Shown here piece by piece: positions 7,918 through 17,836 of a DNA stretch of 43,580 bases. The stretch is taken from positions 1-43,580 of the forward strand of contig JACROV010000101.1 of NCBI GenBank assembly GCA_016214285.1, given 5' to 3'. The notes beneath the pieces are model-generated. The model had not been told where the DNA came from, did no database searches, and worked only from the letters and a program-made list of their open reading frames with translations. Within the stretch, counting starts at the first letter, position 1, and the number at the start of each line of letters is the position of its first letter. The position numbers were made by a program, and so were the translations under genes. This stretch comes from Candidatus Omnitrophota bacterium. Its GTDB lineage: Bacteria; Omnitrophota; Gorgyraeia; Zapsychrales; Zapsychraceae.

Positions 7918-8978
7918 GCAACTCCTTCGGACAGATCTTCCGCATTACCACCTTCGGCGAAAGCCACGGGCCGGCGGTGGGTGTTGTCATCGACGGTGTT
8001 CCCTCGAACCTCGCGTTAAATGAAGCGGACATTCAATTTGATCTGGACCGCCGGCGCCCGGGGCAGAGCAAGGTCACGACCCAGCGCAAGGAATCCGACA
8101 AAGTTGAGATCCTCACCGGCATTTTTGAAGGCAAAACGACCGGCGCGCCGTTGACGATGCTCATCCGTAACGAAGACCAGCGCGCCAAAGATTACGAGGA
8201 GATCAAGAACATGTTCCGCCCGGGACACGCGGATTACACCTACCGGGTGAAATACGGCAACCGGGATTATCGCGGGGGCGGGCGCGCCTCGGGCCGCGAA
8301 ACGGCCTGCCGTGTGGCGGCTGGCGCCGTTGCCAAGAAAATTTTGCGCGATCAGAAGATCAACATTGTGGCCTACACCCTGGCCATCGGCGGGATCTACG
8401 CGAAGAAGAAAGATTTTTCCGTGATCGAAAAGAACATGGTGCGCGCGCCGGATATGGAAGCGGCCGAAGCGATGATCGCCAAGGTCGAGGAGGCGCGCAA
8501 GAGTTGTGATTCCATCGGCGGCATCGTGGAAGCGGTCGTGCACGGCTGCCCGCCGGGATTGGGTGAACCGATTTACGACAAATTAAACGCGCGCCTCGCC
8601 TACGCGCTGATGTCCATCGGCGCCATCCGCGGGGTGGAATTCGGCGCGGGGTTCGCGGCCGCCGGGATGTCAGGCTCCCGGCACAACGATACATTTTATT
8701 TAGACGGCGACAGGGTGCGCACGCGCACCAACAACGCCGGCGGTATCCTGGGGGGCATCTCGACGGGTGAAGATATCGTCGTGCGCGCGGCGGTCAAGCC
8801 CGCGTCTTCCATCGCGCAGAAACAGCAGACCGTATCCAATGACCTCAAGGCCGCCACCATTGAAGTCAAGGGCCGTCACGACCCCTGCATTTGTCCGCGG
8901 GTCGTACCGGTCGTCGAGGCCATGACCGCGATCGTTTTGGTGGATGCCGTAATGATGCAGAAAGCCTTAAAACAGTGA
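7914..8978 (+). CDS. aroC: Chorismate synthase
   Basis: AroC converts 5-enolpyruvylshikimate-3-phosphate to chorismate using reduced FMN. The 354 residues are the usual length. Family motifs include FRITTFGESHGPAVG at the start, RRRPGQSKVTTQRKE, the GRASGRETACRVAAGA block, an MSGSRHND loop and GGILGGISTG. The ATG overlaps the vapC stop by 4 bases and shows no separate ribosome site, so translation may depend on coupling to vapC. A diverged copy of its first 22 codons lies 0.77 kb upstream. Chorismate feeds the menaquinone cluster at 33782-42526. Confidence 0.97.
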   Translation: MSNSFGQIFRITTFGESHGPAVGVVIDGVPSNLALNEADIQFDLDRRRPGQSKVTTQRKESDKVEILTGIFEGKTTGAPLTMLIRNEDQRAKDYEEIKNMFRPGHADYTYRVKYGNRDYRGGGRASGRETACRVAAGAVAKKILRDQKINIVAYTLAIGGIYAKKKDFSVIEKNMVRAPDMEAAEAMIAKVEEARKSCDSIGGIVEAVVHGCPPGLGEPIYDKLNARLAYALMSIGAIRGVEFGAGFAAAGMSGSRHNDTFYLDGDRVRTRTNNAGGILGGISTGEDIVVRAAVKPASSIAQKQQTVSNDLKAATIEVKGRHDPCICPRVVPVVEAMTAIVLVDAVMMQKALKQ

Positions 8979-9071
8979 TCAGTGTTCAGTTGTCAGTTGT
9001 CAGTTGTCAGTTGTCAGTTGTCAGTAGCAAATTACTGCTCACTGGCCACTGAGCTCTGAACACTATAATTT
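8979..9071. repeat. Word-repeat spacer with five CAGTTGT units, aroC-SDR
   Basis: Five exact tandem copies of CAGTTGT occupy 8987-9021. After a short A/T-rich centre, the sequence turns into ACTGCTCACTGGCCACTGAG and CTGAACAC, which are complementary in style to the left words (GTGTTCAG at 8983-8990 pairs with CTGAACAC). The spacer ends just before the SDR start. Confidence 0.7.
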
Positions 9072-10010
9072 ATGTCTCAATCATCTCATTCTCCAGTTGT
9101 TCTCATCACCGGGTGCTCAAGTGGTTTCGGACTTTTGACCGCCGCGCGCCTGGCCGCCAAAGGCTGCACGGTCGTGGCCACGATGCGTGATCTCAGGAAA
9201 GAAGGGAATCTGATCAGTGAAGTCAACCGCCGCGGCGGCACCGTTGAGGTCCTGCCGATGGACGTGACGGACAAACAATCCGTCATGCGCGCCGTGGAGC
9301 GTATCAGGATGGGCCACGGGCGCATTGACGTTCTGGTCAATAACGCCGGCTACGGGATCGGCGGGTTTTTTGAAGATCTGACCGACGAAGAGATCCGTGC
9401 CCAGATGGAGACGAACTTTTTCGGCGTCCAGAACGTGACGCGCGCGGTCATCCCGTTGATGCGTCAGTGCCGCCGCGGGAAGATCATCAATGTCTCCAGC
9501 GTGGCCGGGTTCTCGGCCTCACCGTCTTTTAGCGCCTACAACGCCAGTAAGTGGGCGCTGGAAGCCTTCAGTGAAGGCCTGCGTTACGAATTGCAATTCT
9601 TCGGCATCGACGTCCTTTTGATCGAACCGGGTACCTACAAAACAAAAATATTTTACGAGAACGCGCAGTACGCGCGGCATTTCGACAACCCCGATAGCCC
9701 CTATTTTATCTGGTCACAGCATTTGCGCAGGAAGGTCATGGCCTACGTGAACGACTGCCACAAAGACCCGGAAGAGATCGGCATCATGGTCGAGAAATTG
9801 ATCCGGGCGAAAAACCCGCCGTTTCGCAACATCCCCGACATTGAAAGTCAGGTGCTCTACTGGCTGCGCCGGATCCTGCCGTTTCGAGTTTACAGCGCGA
9901 TGATCAGGATGTTTTTCATGGAAGGGTTCAGCAAGTCACGATCCGTTGAAGCGGATCACGCGCCCATGCGTTCCGAGAGAAATTCTTCAATGTCGGCGCA
10001 AGTCAGGTAA
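9072..10010 (+). CDS. Short-chain dehydrogenase/reductase (classical SDR)
   Basis: The 312-residue protein has the NAD(P)-binding motif TGCSSGFG (residues 13-20), the NNAG motif, and the catalytic Ser143, Tyr156 and Lys160 in SS...YNASK. The Thr-Met-Arg after the second strand (VVATMRD) suggests NADP preference. The C-terminal extension beyond residue 210 is long, as in SDRs acting on steroid-, retinol- or fatty-chain-like substrates, but the substrate cannot be read from sequence. Its 3' end overlaps the convergent hydrolase gene by 55 bases, so the last 18 residues are encoded on both strands. Confidence 0.85.
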   Translation: MSQSSHSPVVLITGCSSGFGLLTAARLAAKGCTVVATMRDLRKEGNLISEVNRRGGTVEVLPMDVTDKQSVMRAVERIRMGHGRIDVLVNNAGYGIGGFFEDLTDEEIRAQMETNFFGVQNVTRAVIPLMRQCRRGKIINVSSVAGFSASPSFSAYNASKWALEAFSEGLRYELQFFGIDVLLIEPGTYKTKIFYENAQYARHFDNPDSPYFIWSQHLRRKVMAYVNDCHKDPEEIGIMVEKLIRAKNPPFRNIPDIESQVLYWLRRILPFRVYSAMIRMFFMEGFSKSRSVEADHAPMRSERNSSMSAQVR

Positions 10011-10606
10011 GGATTGGTCTTTTTTTGGGAGGCGAGGGTGGCCGAGGGGGCCGGGCCGTAATTATGGCCCGGGTAAATGACGGTCGTGTCGGGAAGTTCC
10101 AGGATGACCTTGTAAAGCGAATGATACATCTTGCCGGGGTCGCTGCCGGGCAAATCGCAGCGGCCGCAGCCGTCGATAAAAAGGGTATCGCCGGAGATCA
10201 GGACATTTTTATATAAGAAACACTGACACCCGGGCGTGTGTCCCGGGGTTAATAGACATTCGATCTCAATCCCGCCGATCTTGATTTTTTGTCTGTCCGC
10301 GACTTCTGCGATATTTGTGTGTTTTGGTTTCAAAAATGGCGCTTCGTGGCGGGAAATATATGCTGGGACGTCGTGGCGCGACAGGATCTCTTTGAGGCCG
10401 TTGACGTGGTCCGGATGCCCGTGGGTCAGCAAAACGCCGGTAATTTTATAGCCGTTTTTTTTCGCCTCGCCGCACAGATGATTCACGTCCCAGGCGGGGT
10501 CCACCACGGCGATCTCTTTGGAGCGCGCGTCACCCAGGAAATACTGGAAGTTCGCCATGGGGCCGAGTTCCATTTGTTTTAGAATAAGTTCTTGAGGTGT
10601 GGACAT
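9956..10606 (-). CDS. Glyoxalase-II-like metallo-beta-lactamase-fold hydrolase
   Basis: The 216-residue protein carries the binuclear metal motif THGHPDH (H62, H64, D66, H67), the GHTPGCQ motif, the bridging Asp in SGDTLF and the last His in YPGHNYG. The DGCGRCDLPGSDP stretch with MYHSL is typical of the glyoxalase II / ETHE1 persulfide-dioxygenase branch rather than of beta-lactamases. It probably hydrolyses a thioester or oxidises a persulfide. The frame is open for another 225 codons upstream, but those residues lack homology and overlap plus-strand genes, so the ATG at 10604-10606 was chosen. Confidence 0.85.
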   Translation of the reverse strand: MSTPQELILKQMELGPMANFQYFLGDARSKEIAVVDPAWDVNHLCGEAKKNGYKITGVLLTHGHPDHVNGLKEILSRHDVPAYISRHEAPFLKPKHTNIAEVADRQKIKIGGIEIECLLTPGHTPGCQCFLYKNVLISGDTLFIDGCGRCDLPGSDPGKMYHSLYKVILELPDTTVIYPGHNYGPAPSATLASQKKTNPYLTCADIEEFLSERMGA

Positions 10607-10672
10607 GACTGATATTATACTTACGGGGTATGCTTCGCGCAATGAATAATCTTTGTGATATACTTGTATATT

Positions 10673-11245
10673 ATGCATAGCAACCAAATAATCGGCGCGC
10701 TCCTTAAATTTTGTCTTGCCATTTTGTTCCTGAAATTTGTGGTCTTCGGATCGTGGCTGAAATCGCCCACGTATAAAGGCCCCGGATATTCGGTTCTCAA
10801 ACCCGTTGGATGGGAGGTCATCACGGACGCCACGGGCGTACAGCCTGTCTTCGCGGCCAACGAGAAGCCGAACGTGGTGATGTTCGCGGCACCGGAGAAG
10901 ATCCCGGGGACCTCTGTCCCCGCGGCAAGCATCGCGGTTTTGGTCGTGAAACTGGCAAATCCCACCTGGATGGAAGATGAATTCCCCACGCTTCTCGATG
11001 CCCTGAACAAGGCGGGATATCTTGTTTTTGATCAGGGGCAGATCATGGTCGATAAAGAGATCTTCGATTGGGTCCTGTATAAGGACCCGACGGGCTCGCT
11101 GGTCTATCTTGAGTTTTATTATGTCAACGATCTCAACAGGCTTTTTAAGCTTCTGTATCAGGCCAGTCCTGACGCGTTCAAGACTTATCGTCCTGTTTTT
11201 GAAGCCACGAAAGAAACCTTCAAATTCTCCCAACAGCTTTGGTAA
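10673..11245 (+). CDS. Membrane-anchored protein of unknown function
   Basis: I do not recognise the family. The 190 residues begin with one hydrophobic span (about residues 6-27, ending VVFGSW), consistent with a signal anchor or uncleaved signal peptide. A soluble region follows with alternating strands (GYSVLKPVGWEVI, VVMFAAP, SIAVLVVKL) and a YLEFYYVND strand near the end. The strand pattern and the KPVGWEV-type opening recall PsbP-like or DUF1795-like folds, but this is only a resemblance. The ATG at 10673 was preferred over a GTG six codons earlier because the earlier bases look like an AT-rich promoter region. The thioredoxin-fold gene follows 13 bases later, so the two are probably co-transcribed. 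Confidence 0.65.
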   Translation: MHSNQIIGALLKFCLAILFLKFVVFGSWLKSPTYKGPGYSVLKPVGWEVITDATGVQPVFAANEKPNVVMFAAPEKIPGTSVPAASIAVLVVKLANPTWMEDEFPTLLDALNKAGYLVFDQGQIMVDKEIFDWVLYKDPTGSLVYLEFYYVNDLNRLFKLLYQASPDAFKTYRPVFEATKETFKFSQQLW

Positions 11246-11258
11246 CAGGAGGAAAAAT

Positions 11259-11810
11259 ATGGTTTTATTGGAATCCATCACAATCCCTATCGGAACGAAG
11301 ATGCCTTTTCTTGAGCTTAGGGATCCTCAAGGGAAAACATATAAGAGCGACGATCAATGCGGCGAACGTGGTTTGCTTATTGTTTTTACCTGCAACCATT
11401 GTCCTTACGCGATCGCCGTGTGGCCGCGGGTGATCCGTCTGGCTGCTTACGCCAAGAATTTGAAGATCAACACCGTTGCCATCAATCCGAATATCCATCC
11501 CAATTATCCGGATGACGCGCCGGCGAAGATGATCGAGAAGATCAAGGAACTGGGTATTACGTTCCCTTATCTGATCGATGAAACGCAGGAAACAGCCAAG
11601 GCCTTCAAGGCGCAGTGTACGCCGGACATTTATCTCTTTGATAAGAAACACGCATTGGTCTACCATGGCCGTATTGATGACAACTGGCAGGATGAGAGCA
11701 AGGTCACCCGGGAAGAGTTGAAGGAGGCCTTGAACAATCTGGCCACAGGCCAGCCGATCTCTTCCGTTCAGAAGCCCAGCATGGGTTGTTCGATCAAGTG
11801 GCGCACATGA
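11259..11810 (+). CDS. Thioredoxin-fold redoxin (AhpC/TSA-like)
   Basis: The 183-residue protein has the active site FTCNHCPYAIAVWPR (Cys45 and Cys48 in a CNHC motif) after a FLELRDPQGK strand pair. It continues with the cis-Pro region CTPDIYLFDK and a YHGRIDDNW strand. This is the widespread cytoplasmic redoxin group usually annotated as thioredoxin family protein; no signal peptide is present. It may act as a peroxiredoxin-like or disulfide reductase partner. It has a strong AGGAGG ribosome site, and a stem-loop terminator follows the gene. Confidence 0.85.
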   Translation: MVLLESITIPIGTKMPFLELRDPQGKTYKSDDQCGERGLLIVFTCNHCPYAIAVWPRVIRLAAYAKNLKINTVAINPNIHPNYPDDAPAKMIEKIKELGITFPYLIDETQETAKAFKAQCTPDIYLFDKKHALVYHGRIDDNWQDESKVTREELKEALNNLATGQPISSVQKPSMGCSIKWRT

Positions 11811-11822
11811 TGTTTTGAATGA

Positions 11823-11858
11823 AAGGGGTCAGAAATAAGAAAAGACCCCTTGATTTTT
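11823..11858 (+). terminator. Stem-loop with T-run after the redoxin gene
   Basis: AAGGGGTC (11823-11830) pairs perfectly with GACCCCTT (11844-11851) and is followed by GATTTTTG. It lies between the redoxin stop and the Fur gene, which suits a Rho-independent terminator. Confidence 0.6.
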
Positions 11859-11887
11859 GCCCGCGGCATGAGACACTGTATCACTAT

Positions 11888-12322
11888 ATGATCATCCATG
11901 AACAAAAAAGATATGAAGATTATCTTAACAGCAGCGGCCTGCAGTTCACGCGCGGGCGCCGGGTTGTGTTCAATGAGGTCATGCACGCCCATGGGCATTT
12001 CGCGCCGGAAGAGCTCCTGAAACAATGCCGGCACAAAGGGCGCAAGATTTCCAGGGCGACCGTTTACCGCATCCTTAAGGAACTTCTCGAGGCGGGGGTT
12101 GTCCGCGAGACCGCCTTCGGAGAAAAACACCATCATTTCGAACATCTTTACGACGAGAAGCGCCATCATCACGCGCGCTGCATCCGCTGTTACGCGCTTG
12201 TTGAGTTTCCTGACCTGCATGAAGAGAAGCTGTATAAATCGGTTTTACAGGAACTTGGGTTTCAAGTTGTTGGGCATGAAATGCACTTTTACGGGATATG
12301 TCAGGCATGCCGCAAGGCATAG
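11888..12322 (+). CDS. Fur-family metal-dependent transcriptional regulator
   Basis: The 144-residue protein has the Fur winged-helix DNA-binding domain (SSGLQFTRGRRVVFNEV, then the recognition helix ISRATVYRILKELLEAGVV). The His-rich metal region HHHFEHLYDEKRHHHARC follows, and two CxxC pairs (CIRC and CQAC) make the structural zinc site. It could be Fur, Mur/MntR-like, Zur or PerR; the sequence does not decide. The NRAMP transporter gene starts 31 bases downstream, which suggests control of Mn2+ or Fe2+ uptake. The ATG at 11888 was chosen; an in-frame ATG at 11819 would add 23 residues that overlap the terminator. Confidence 0.85.
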   Translation: MIIHEQKRYEDYLNSSGLQFTRGRRVVFNEVMHAHGHFAPEELLKQCRHKGRKISRATVYRILKELLEAGVVRETAFGEKHHHFEHLYDEKRHHHARCIRCYALVEFPDLHEEKLYKSVLQELGFQVVGHEMHFYGICQACRKA

Positions 12323-12353
12323 ATCATTACTAGATTAAGGAAGAAGAGCACTT

Positions 12354-13682
12354 ATGACTTCAGGATGGAGAAGAGAGCCAAAGATGCCAAGCTTGCCGGA
12401 GGTGTTTTCCTCGATCCCTGTTACGGTCAACGCGGGTTTCTGGCGTAAACTTTTGGCCTTTGCCGGGCCGGGATTGATGGTTGCCGTCGGGTATATGGAC
12501 CCGGGCAACTGGGCAACGGATCTGGCTGGTGGCGCCAGATTCGGGTACACGCTGTTGTCGGTGATATTTATTTCAAATTTAATGGCGATCTTATTGCAGC
12601 ATTTGTCGCTGAAGCTCGGCATCGTCACCAGCCGCGATCTGGCTCAAGCTTGCCGGGACCATTATTCCAGACCGGTCTCGCTTTTTTTGTGGGTCCTCTG
12701 CGAGATCGCCATCGCCGCCTGTGATCTCGCCGAGGTCATCGGTTCGGCGATCGCGCTCAATCTTTTATTCGGCATCCCGCTTGTCGCCGGGATCCTGATC
12801 ACGGCTTTTGATGTCATGATCATTCTCTTTTTGCAGCATAAAGGGTTTCGGATCCTGGAATGCATTGTAGCCAGCTTGATCCTTATTATCGGCGGATGTT
12901 TTGCCTACGAGATGCTGGCATCCCAGCCTTCGGTGGCGGGCATTATGCAGGGTTTGATTCCCGGCCCGCAGGTTGTCGTTAATCCGGGAATGCTTTATAT
13001 CGCGATCGGAATCCTGGGCGCCACGGTCATGCCGCACAATCTGTACCTGCATTCGAGCATCGTCCAGACGCGGGCCTTCGAACGTAACGATACGGGCAAG
13101 GCCATGGCGGTTCGTTTCGCCACGATTGATTCAACGGCCGCGCTTCTGTGCGCTTTTTTCATCAACGCCGCCATATTGATCTTGAGCGCCGCCGCCTTCC
13201 ACGGGACGCCGCATGAGAGCGTGGCGGACATCGGTGACGCGTACAATCTTCTCTCGCCTGTCCTTGGCGTGCCGTTTGCCAGCCTTTTGTTCGCCGTGGC
13301 GCTTTTGGCCTCTGGACAGAATTCAACCTTGACCGGCACGCTCGCCGGACAGATCGTCATGGAGGGATTTCTGGAGATCCGTCTGCGGCCGTGGCTGCGG
13401 CGGCTGGTTACGCGTTTGGTCGCCATCGTGCCCGCGGTCATTGTCGCGGCGATGTTCGGAGAAAAAGGAGTGGGGGAATTGCTGATTCTTAGCCAGGTTA
13501 TTCTCGCGCTGCAGTTGAGCTTCGCGGTCGTGCCGCTGGTTTTATTCACCAGTGATAAGAAAAAAATGGGTCGCTTTGTGAACGCCTTTTGGTTAAAATA
13601 TCTGGCGGTGATCGTGACCGTGATCATCGTTTGTTTAAATCTGTATTTGTTGTGGCAAATTTTTAAGGAAAGGGTATTGTGA
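12354..13682 (+). CDS. mntH: NRAMP-family Mn2+/Fe2+ transporter
   Basis: The 442-residue protein has about 11 hydrophobic spans. The NRAMP metal site is intact: D49-P-G-N in the first helix (GYMDPGNW) and [10 protein letters not shown] in helix 6. It should import Mn2+ or Fe2+ with protons across the inner membrane. It lies between a Fur-family regulator and a universal stress protein, and the three genes are closely spaced (31 and 4 bases), so they probably form one metal-homeostasis operon. A GAAGAAGAG stretch precedes the ATG. Confidence 0.93.
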   Translation: MTSGWRREPKMPSLPEVFSSIPVTVNAGFWRKLLAFAGPGLMVAVGYMDPGNWATDLAGGARFGYTLLSVIFISNLMAILLQHLSLKLGIVTSRDLAQACRDHYSRPVSLFLWVLCEIAIAACDLAEVIGSAIALNLLFGIPLVAGILITAFDVMIILFLQHKGFRILECIVASLILIIGGCFAYEMLASQPSVAGIMQGLIPGPQVVVNPGMLYIAIGILGATVMPHNLYLHSSIVQTRAFERNDTGKAMAVRFATIDSTAALLCAFFINAAILILSAAAFHGTPHESVADIGDAYNLLSPVLGVPFASLLFAVALLASGQNSTLTGTLAGQIVMEGFLEIRLRPWLRRLVTRLVAIVPAVIVAAMFGEKGVGELLILSQVILALQLSFAVVPLVLFTSDKKKMGRFVNAFWLKYLAVIVTVIIVCLNLYLLWQIFKERVL

Positions 13683-13686
13683 GCCC

Positions 13687-14112
13687 ATGTTCAGACAAAT
13701 CCTGGTGCCACTGGAAAATTCCCCCACCGATAAAGTCATCCTGGACCACATCCGCCCGCTGGCGAAGTTGACCAAAGCGAACCTTATCCTGGTGCACGTT
13801 GCCGACGGGTTCGCGGCCCGGCTGCAGGACGATCTCAACCTCGCGGATTCCGAGGAGATCAAAAAAGACCGTCATTATCTGGAGTCCTGCCGCAAGGCGC
13901 TCGTTGACGAGGGGTTTGAGGTCAGGACCCATCTGGTGCGCGGCGAACCGACCGACCAGATCCTCGCCATCGCGGAAAAAGAACAATGCGATCTGATCGC
14001 CATGTCCACTCACGGCCACCGCTTTATCAAAGATATTTTTCTGGGGAGCGTGGCTGAAGGCATCCGCCACCGCACGTCTATTCCCGTCCTGATGATCCGC
14101 GCTCCGCAATAA
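13687..14112 (+). CDS. Universal stress protein (UspA family)
   Basis: The 141-residue single-domain protein opens FRQILVPLENSPTD and carries the nucleotide-binding loop MSTHGHRFIKDIFLGSVAEG before a final IPVLMIRAP strand. The GxxG-9x-G(S/T) ATP site is only partly canonical: GHRF then LGSV. It starts 4 bases after mntH. USP domains are known next to or fused with NRAMP-type transporters in some bacteria, so a role in regulating MntH is plausible but unproven. Confidence 0.88.
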   Translation: MFRQILVPLENSPTDKVILDHIRPLAKLTKANLILVHVADGFAARLQDDLNLADSEEIKKDRHYLESCRKALVDEGFEVRTHLVRGEPTDQILAIAEKEQCDLIAMSTHGHRFIKDIFLGSVAEGIRHRTSIPVLMIRAPQ

Positions 14113-14125
14113 GCGGAACAATAGT

Positions 14126-14150
14126 AGGGAGCAATAGTTCCCTTGATTTT
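14126..14150 (+). terminator. Weak stem-loop after uspA
   Basis: AGGGA and TCCCT (14126-14130, 14139-14143) flank an 8-base loop and are followed by TGATTTT. The short stem makes this a tentative terminator. Confidence 0.3.
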
Positions 14151-14178
14151 ACTGCACTTTAAGTTTATGCTAGTAGGC

Positions 14179-16295
<2,117 letters not shown>

Positions 16296-16300
16296 AAGAT

Positions 16301-16558
16301 ATGAAACGCTTTGCAAGTTTTATCCTCGCTTTCACCTTTTTTCTTGGTCTCCCGACCGCCAGCCGGGCTGAGCACAAAAGTGTTTCAAGCGGCATCTATC
16401 GCCAGACGTTTTTTAACGACATCACGGACACGCTGGCCACCATCGGCAAATCCGAGAGGGAAAAGATCCTCATCGAAAGACAGCGGCACATGGCCAGGGT
16501 CAAAGCCCGCCAGGAAAAGATCCAAAAAGAAATCCACCAGCGCATCATCCATCGCTGA
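16301..16558 (+). CDS. Small secreted basic protein, paralogue 1
   Basis: The 85-residue protein has a signal peptide (basic start, hydrophobic core about residues 5-17, probable cleavage after SRA at about 23). The mature part is polar and mostly helical, rich in Lys, Arg and Gln. The segment RQTFFNDITDTLATIGKS recurs in the paralogue at 16948 as RQTPFNNFTDSLATIGKS. I do not recognise a family. It starts 5 bases after thiC and precedes a two-TM channel-like gene, so the two may act together in the envelope. Confidence 0.7.
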   Translation: MKRFASFILAFTFFLGLPTASRAEHKSVSSGIYRQTFFNDITDTLATIGKSEREKILIERQRHMARVKARQEKIQKEIHQRIIHR

Positions 16559-16575
16559 CCGGCGACGATTCGTTT

Positions 16576-16923
16576 ATGACAACACATCACCATTATCATC
16601 ATTACCGCTCGCCTTTAAAAAGAGGGGTACTCGCCTTTGCGTTTATTTCTTCTCTTATGATCGTCGGGACCGTGGGAATACATTATCTGGAAGGATATTC
16701 CTGCTTAGACGCCTTTTATTTCATGAGTATGATCGCAACCGCTCAAGGGCCGATGATGATCCCCCAAAGCGCGGGTGGTAAAATTTTTGCGTCCATCATG
16801 TCGTTTATCTCCGTGGGGGGAGGGGTGGCCGCGTTGGGGTTTCTTTTTGGACCGTTCTTCGGGAAGATCTGGCGTATCGGCGTTGAACATCTGGAAGAAG
16901 AACTGCACCACAAAAAGGATTAA
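16576..16923 (+). CDS. Two-TM ion-channel-like protein with non-canonical pore loop
   Basis: The 115 residues have the layout of a two-TM potassium channel subunit. A His-rich N-terminus is followed by a first helix (about 17-36), a pore-helix-like stretch DAFYFMSMIAT, a loop, and a second helix (about 70-95). Where K+ channels have TVGYG, this reads T55-A-Q-G-P59. The ending RIGVEHLEEEL is cytoplasmic in style. It could be a channel with altered selectivity or a non-conducting relative. It is flanked by two copies of the small secreted protein, and a 3' piece of a second channel copy lies at 17337. Confidence 0.65.
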   Translation: MTTHHHYHHYRSPLKRGVLAFAFISSLMIVGTVGIHYLEGYSCLDAFYFMSMIATAQGPMMIPQSAGGKIFASIMSFISVGGGVAALGFLFGPFFGKIWRIGVEHLEEELHHKKD

Positions 16924-16947
16924 AAGAAGAGAGTTGTGTCCCTAACG

Positions 16948-17196
16948 ATGAAACGATATTCGATCCTTGTCCTAACGGCTGTTTTATTCTGCTATACCCC
17001 CACGGCAAGCTGGGCGGGAATAAATGAGGAAATTAACCGCCAGACGCCTTTCAATAATTTCACGGATTCCCTGGCCACGATTGGCAAATCTCCGAAACAG
17101 AAGACCGCCATCAAGAACAAACGCCGCCTTGTCCGCTCCCAAGCCCGCCTGAAAAAGGCGCGTGCGGCCAATCTCAAACGTCTTACCAGTCGCTGA
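16948..17196 (+). CDS. Small secreted basic protein, paralogue 2
   Basis: The 82-residue protein has a signal peptide (MKRYSILVLTAVLF core, probable cleavage after SWA at about 22). It shares INRQTPFNNFTDSLATIGKS with the upstream paralogue at the same distance from the cleavage site, plus a Lys/Arg-rich tail. The ATG at 16948 was preferred over a GTG four codons earlier because the positively charged n-region begins there. Function is unknown. Confidence 0.7.
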   Translation: MKRYSILVLTAVLFCYTPTASWAGINEEINRQTPFNNFTDSLATIGKSPKQKTAIKNKRRLVRSQARLKKARAANLKRLTSR

Positions 17197-17273
17197 CCTT
17201 TCCCGAACGTAGCGTATAAATTCATTTGACTTCCTCCTGCTGGTCTAGGAAAATACACGTCAGTGGCTGGCTG

Positions 17274-17316
17274 AATTCATCAGACATCTGATGAATTGCG
17301 ACCGCATGGTCGCAAT
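17274..17316. repeat. Two interlocked palindromes
   Basis: AATTCATCAGA-CA-TCTGATGAATT (17274-17297) overlaps ATTGCGACC-GCAT-GGTCGCAAT (17295-17316). Both are perfect. They lie between the second secreted-protein gene and the channel relic, in the 233-base gap 17197-17429. Confidence 0.65.
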
Positions 17317-17336
17317 CTGTTTGCAGAGGAAAGATG

Positions 17337-17396
17337 CGTATCGGCGTTGAACGTCTGGAAGAAGTATTGCACCGCTCAAAGAGCGGGCGTCAATAG
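17337..17396 (+). pseudogene. 3' relic of a second channel-like gene
   Basis: The frame reads R-I-G-V-E-R-L-E-E-V-L-H-R and runs to a stop at 17394-17396. It matches the RIGVEHLEEELHH end of the channel-like protein at 16576-16923, at both protein and DNA level. It follows the second copy of the small secreted protein, so the whole secreted-protein/channel pair was once duplicated and the second channel was then mostly deleted. Confidence 0.75.
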
Positions 17397-17429
17397 TAGG
17401 CTGAAGGTATGTTCGGTTCAAAGCTAACT

Positions 17430-17831
17430 TCATTGGGCATTCGATTTTTGCATTGCACCTCGCCAGTCATCCATTGTAATTTGTGTAGATTTATCCGTTA
17501 ATTTACATTCTTTTTCGATACAAGCTGTCACTGGTTGAAAACCCGGGTCTATTGATCTTCTACAGACAGACGCTAATGTTTTTTTATTGTAAAACTCTTC
17601 AATATATTTCTTGTTTACAGGCTCCCAGTACCAGCACCCCACTAACCCCGCGATACAATCGCTATCTGTGGAACATGATCTCCATTCGGTAGGAATTTTT
17701 TGAAAATCAGGTCTATAATCTGCCTTATCTGAAGTTTTTATAGAAGTTGAATTGTGAGAAACATCAGCTCCAAAGCTTGGCGTACCTAATATCAAGAATA
17801 CTGCGGCAATTAGCAGTGCGCGGTTTTTCAT
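17430..17831 (-). CDS. Secreted cysteine-rich protein of unknown function
   Basis: The 133 residues start with a clear signal peptide (MKNRALLIAAVFLILG, probable cleavage after SFG-A at about 22). The mature part has six cysteines: two in SCSTDSDC, then GC, VC, AC and EC. They could form three disulfides outside the cytoplasm. I do not recognise the family. The gene starts 5 bases after the minus-strand 632-aa gene ends, so it is the second gene of that operon. Confidence 0.7.
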   Translation of the reverse strand: MKNRALLIAAVFLILGTPSFGADVSHNSTSIKTSDKADYRPDFQKIPTEWRSCSTDSDCIAGLVGCWYWEPVNKKYIEEFYNKKTLASVCRRSIDPGFQPVTACIEKECKLTDKSTQITMDDWRGAMQKSNAQ

Positions 17832-17836
17832 AAGAG

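Noticed and set aside
8987-9021. Tandem CAGTTGT repeats as a CRISPR array
   Set aside because: The units are 7 bases with no unique spacers, and the block is part of a foldback spacer.
10607-11281. N-terminal extension of the glyoxalase-II-like protein to about 441 residues on the minus strand
   Set aside because: The extra residues show no domain, run antisense to a plus-strand gene with a good start, and the hydrolase domain begins naturally at the ATG at 10604-10606.
14113-14178. TPP riboswitch for thiC
   Set aside because: No thi-box-like core was seen, the leader is too short, and the Fe-S carrier gene intervenes.
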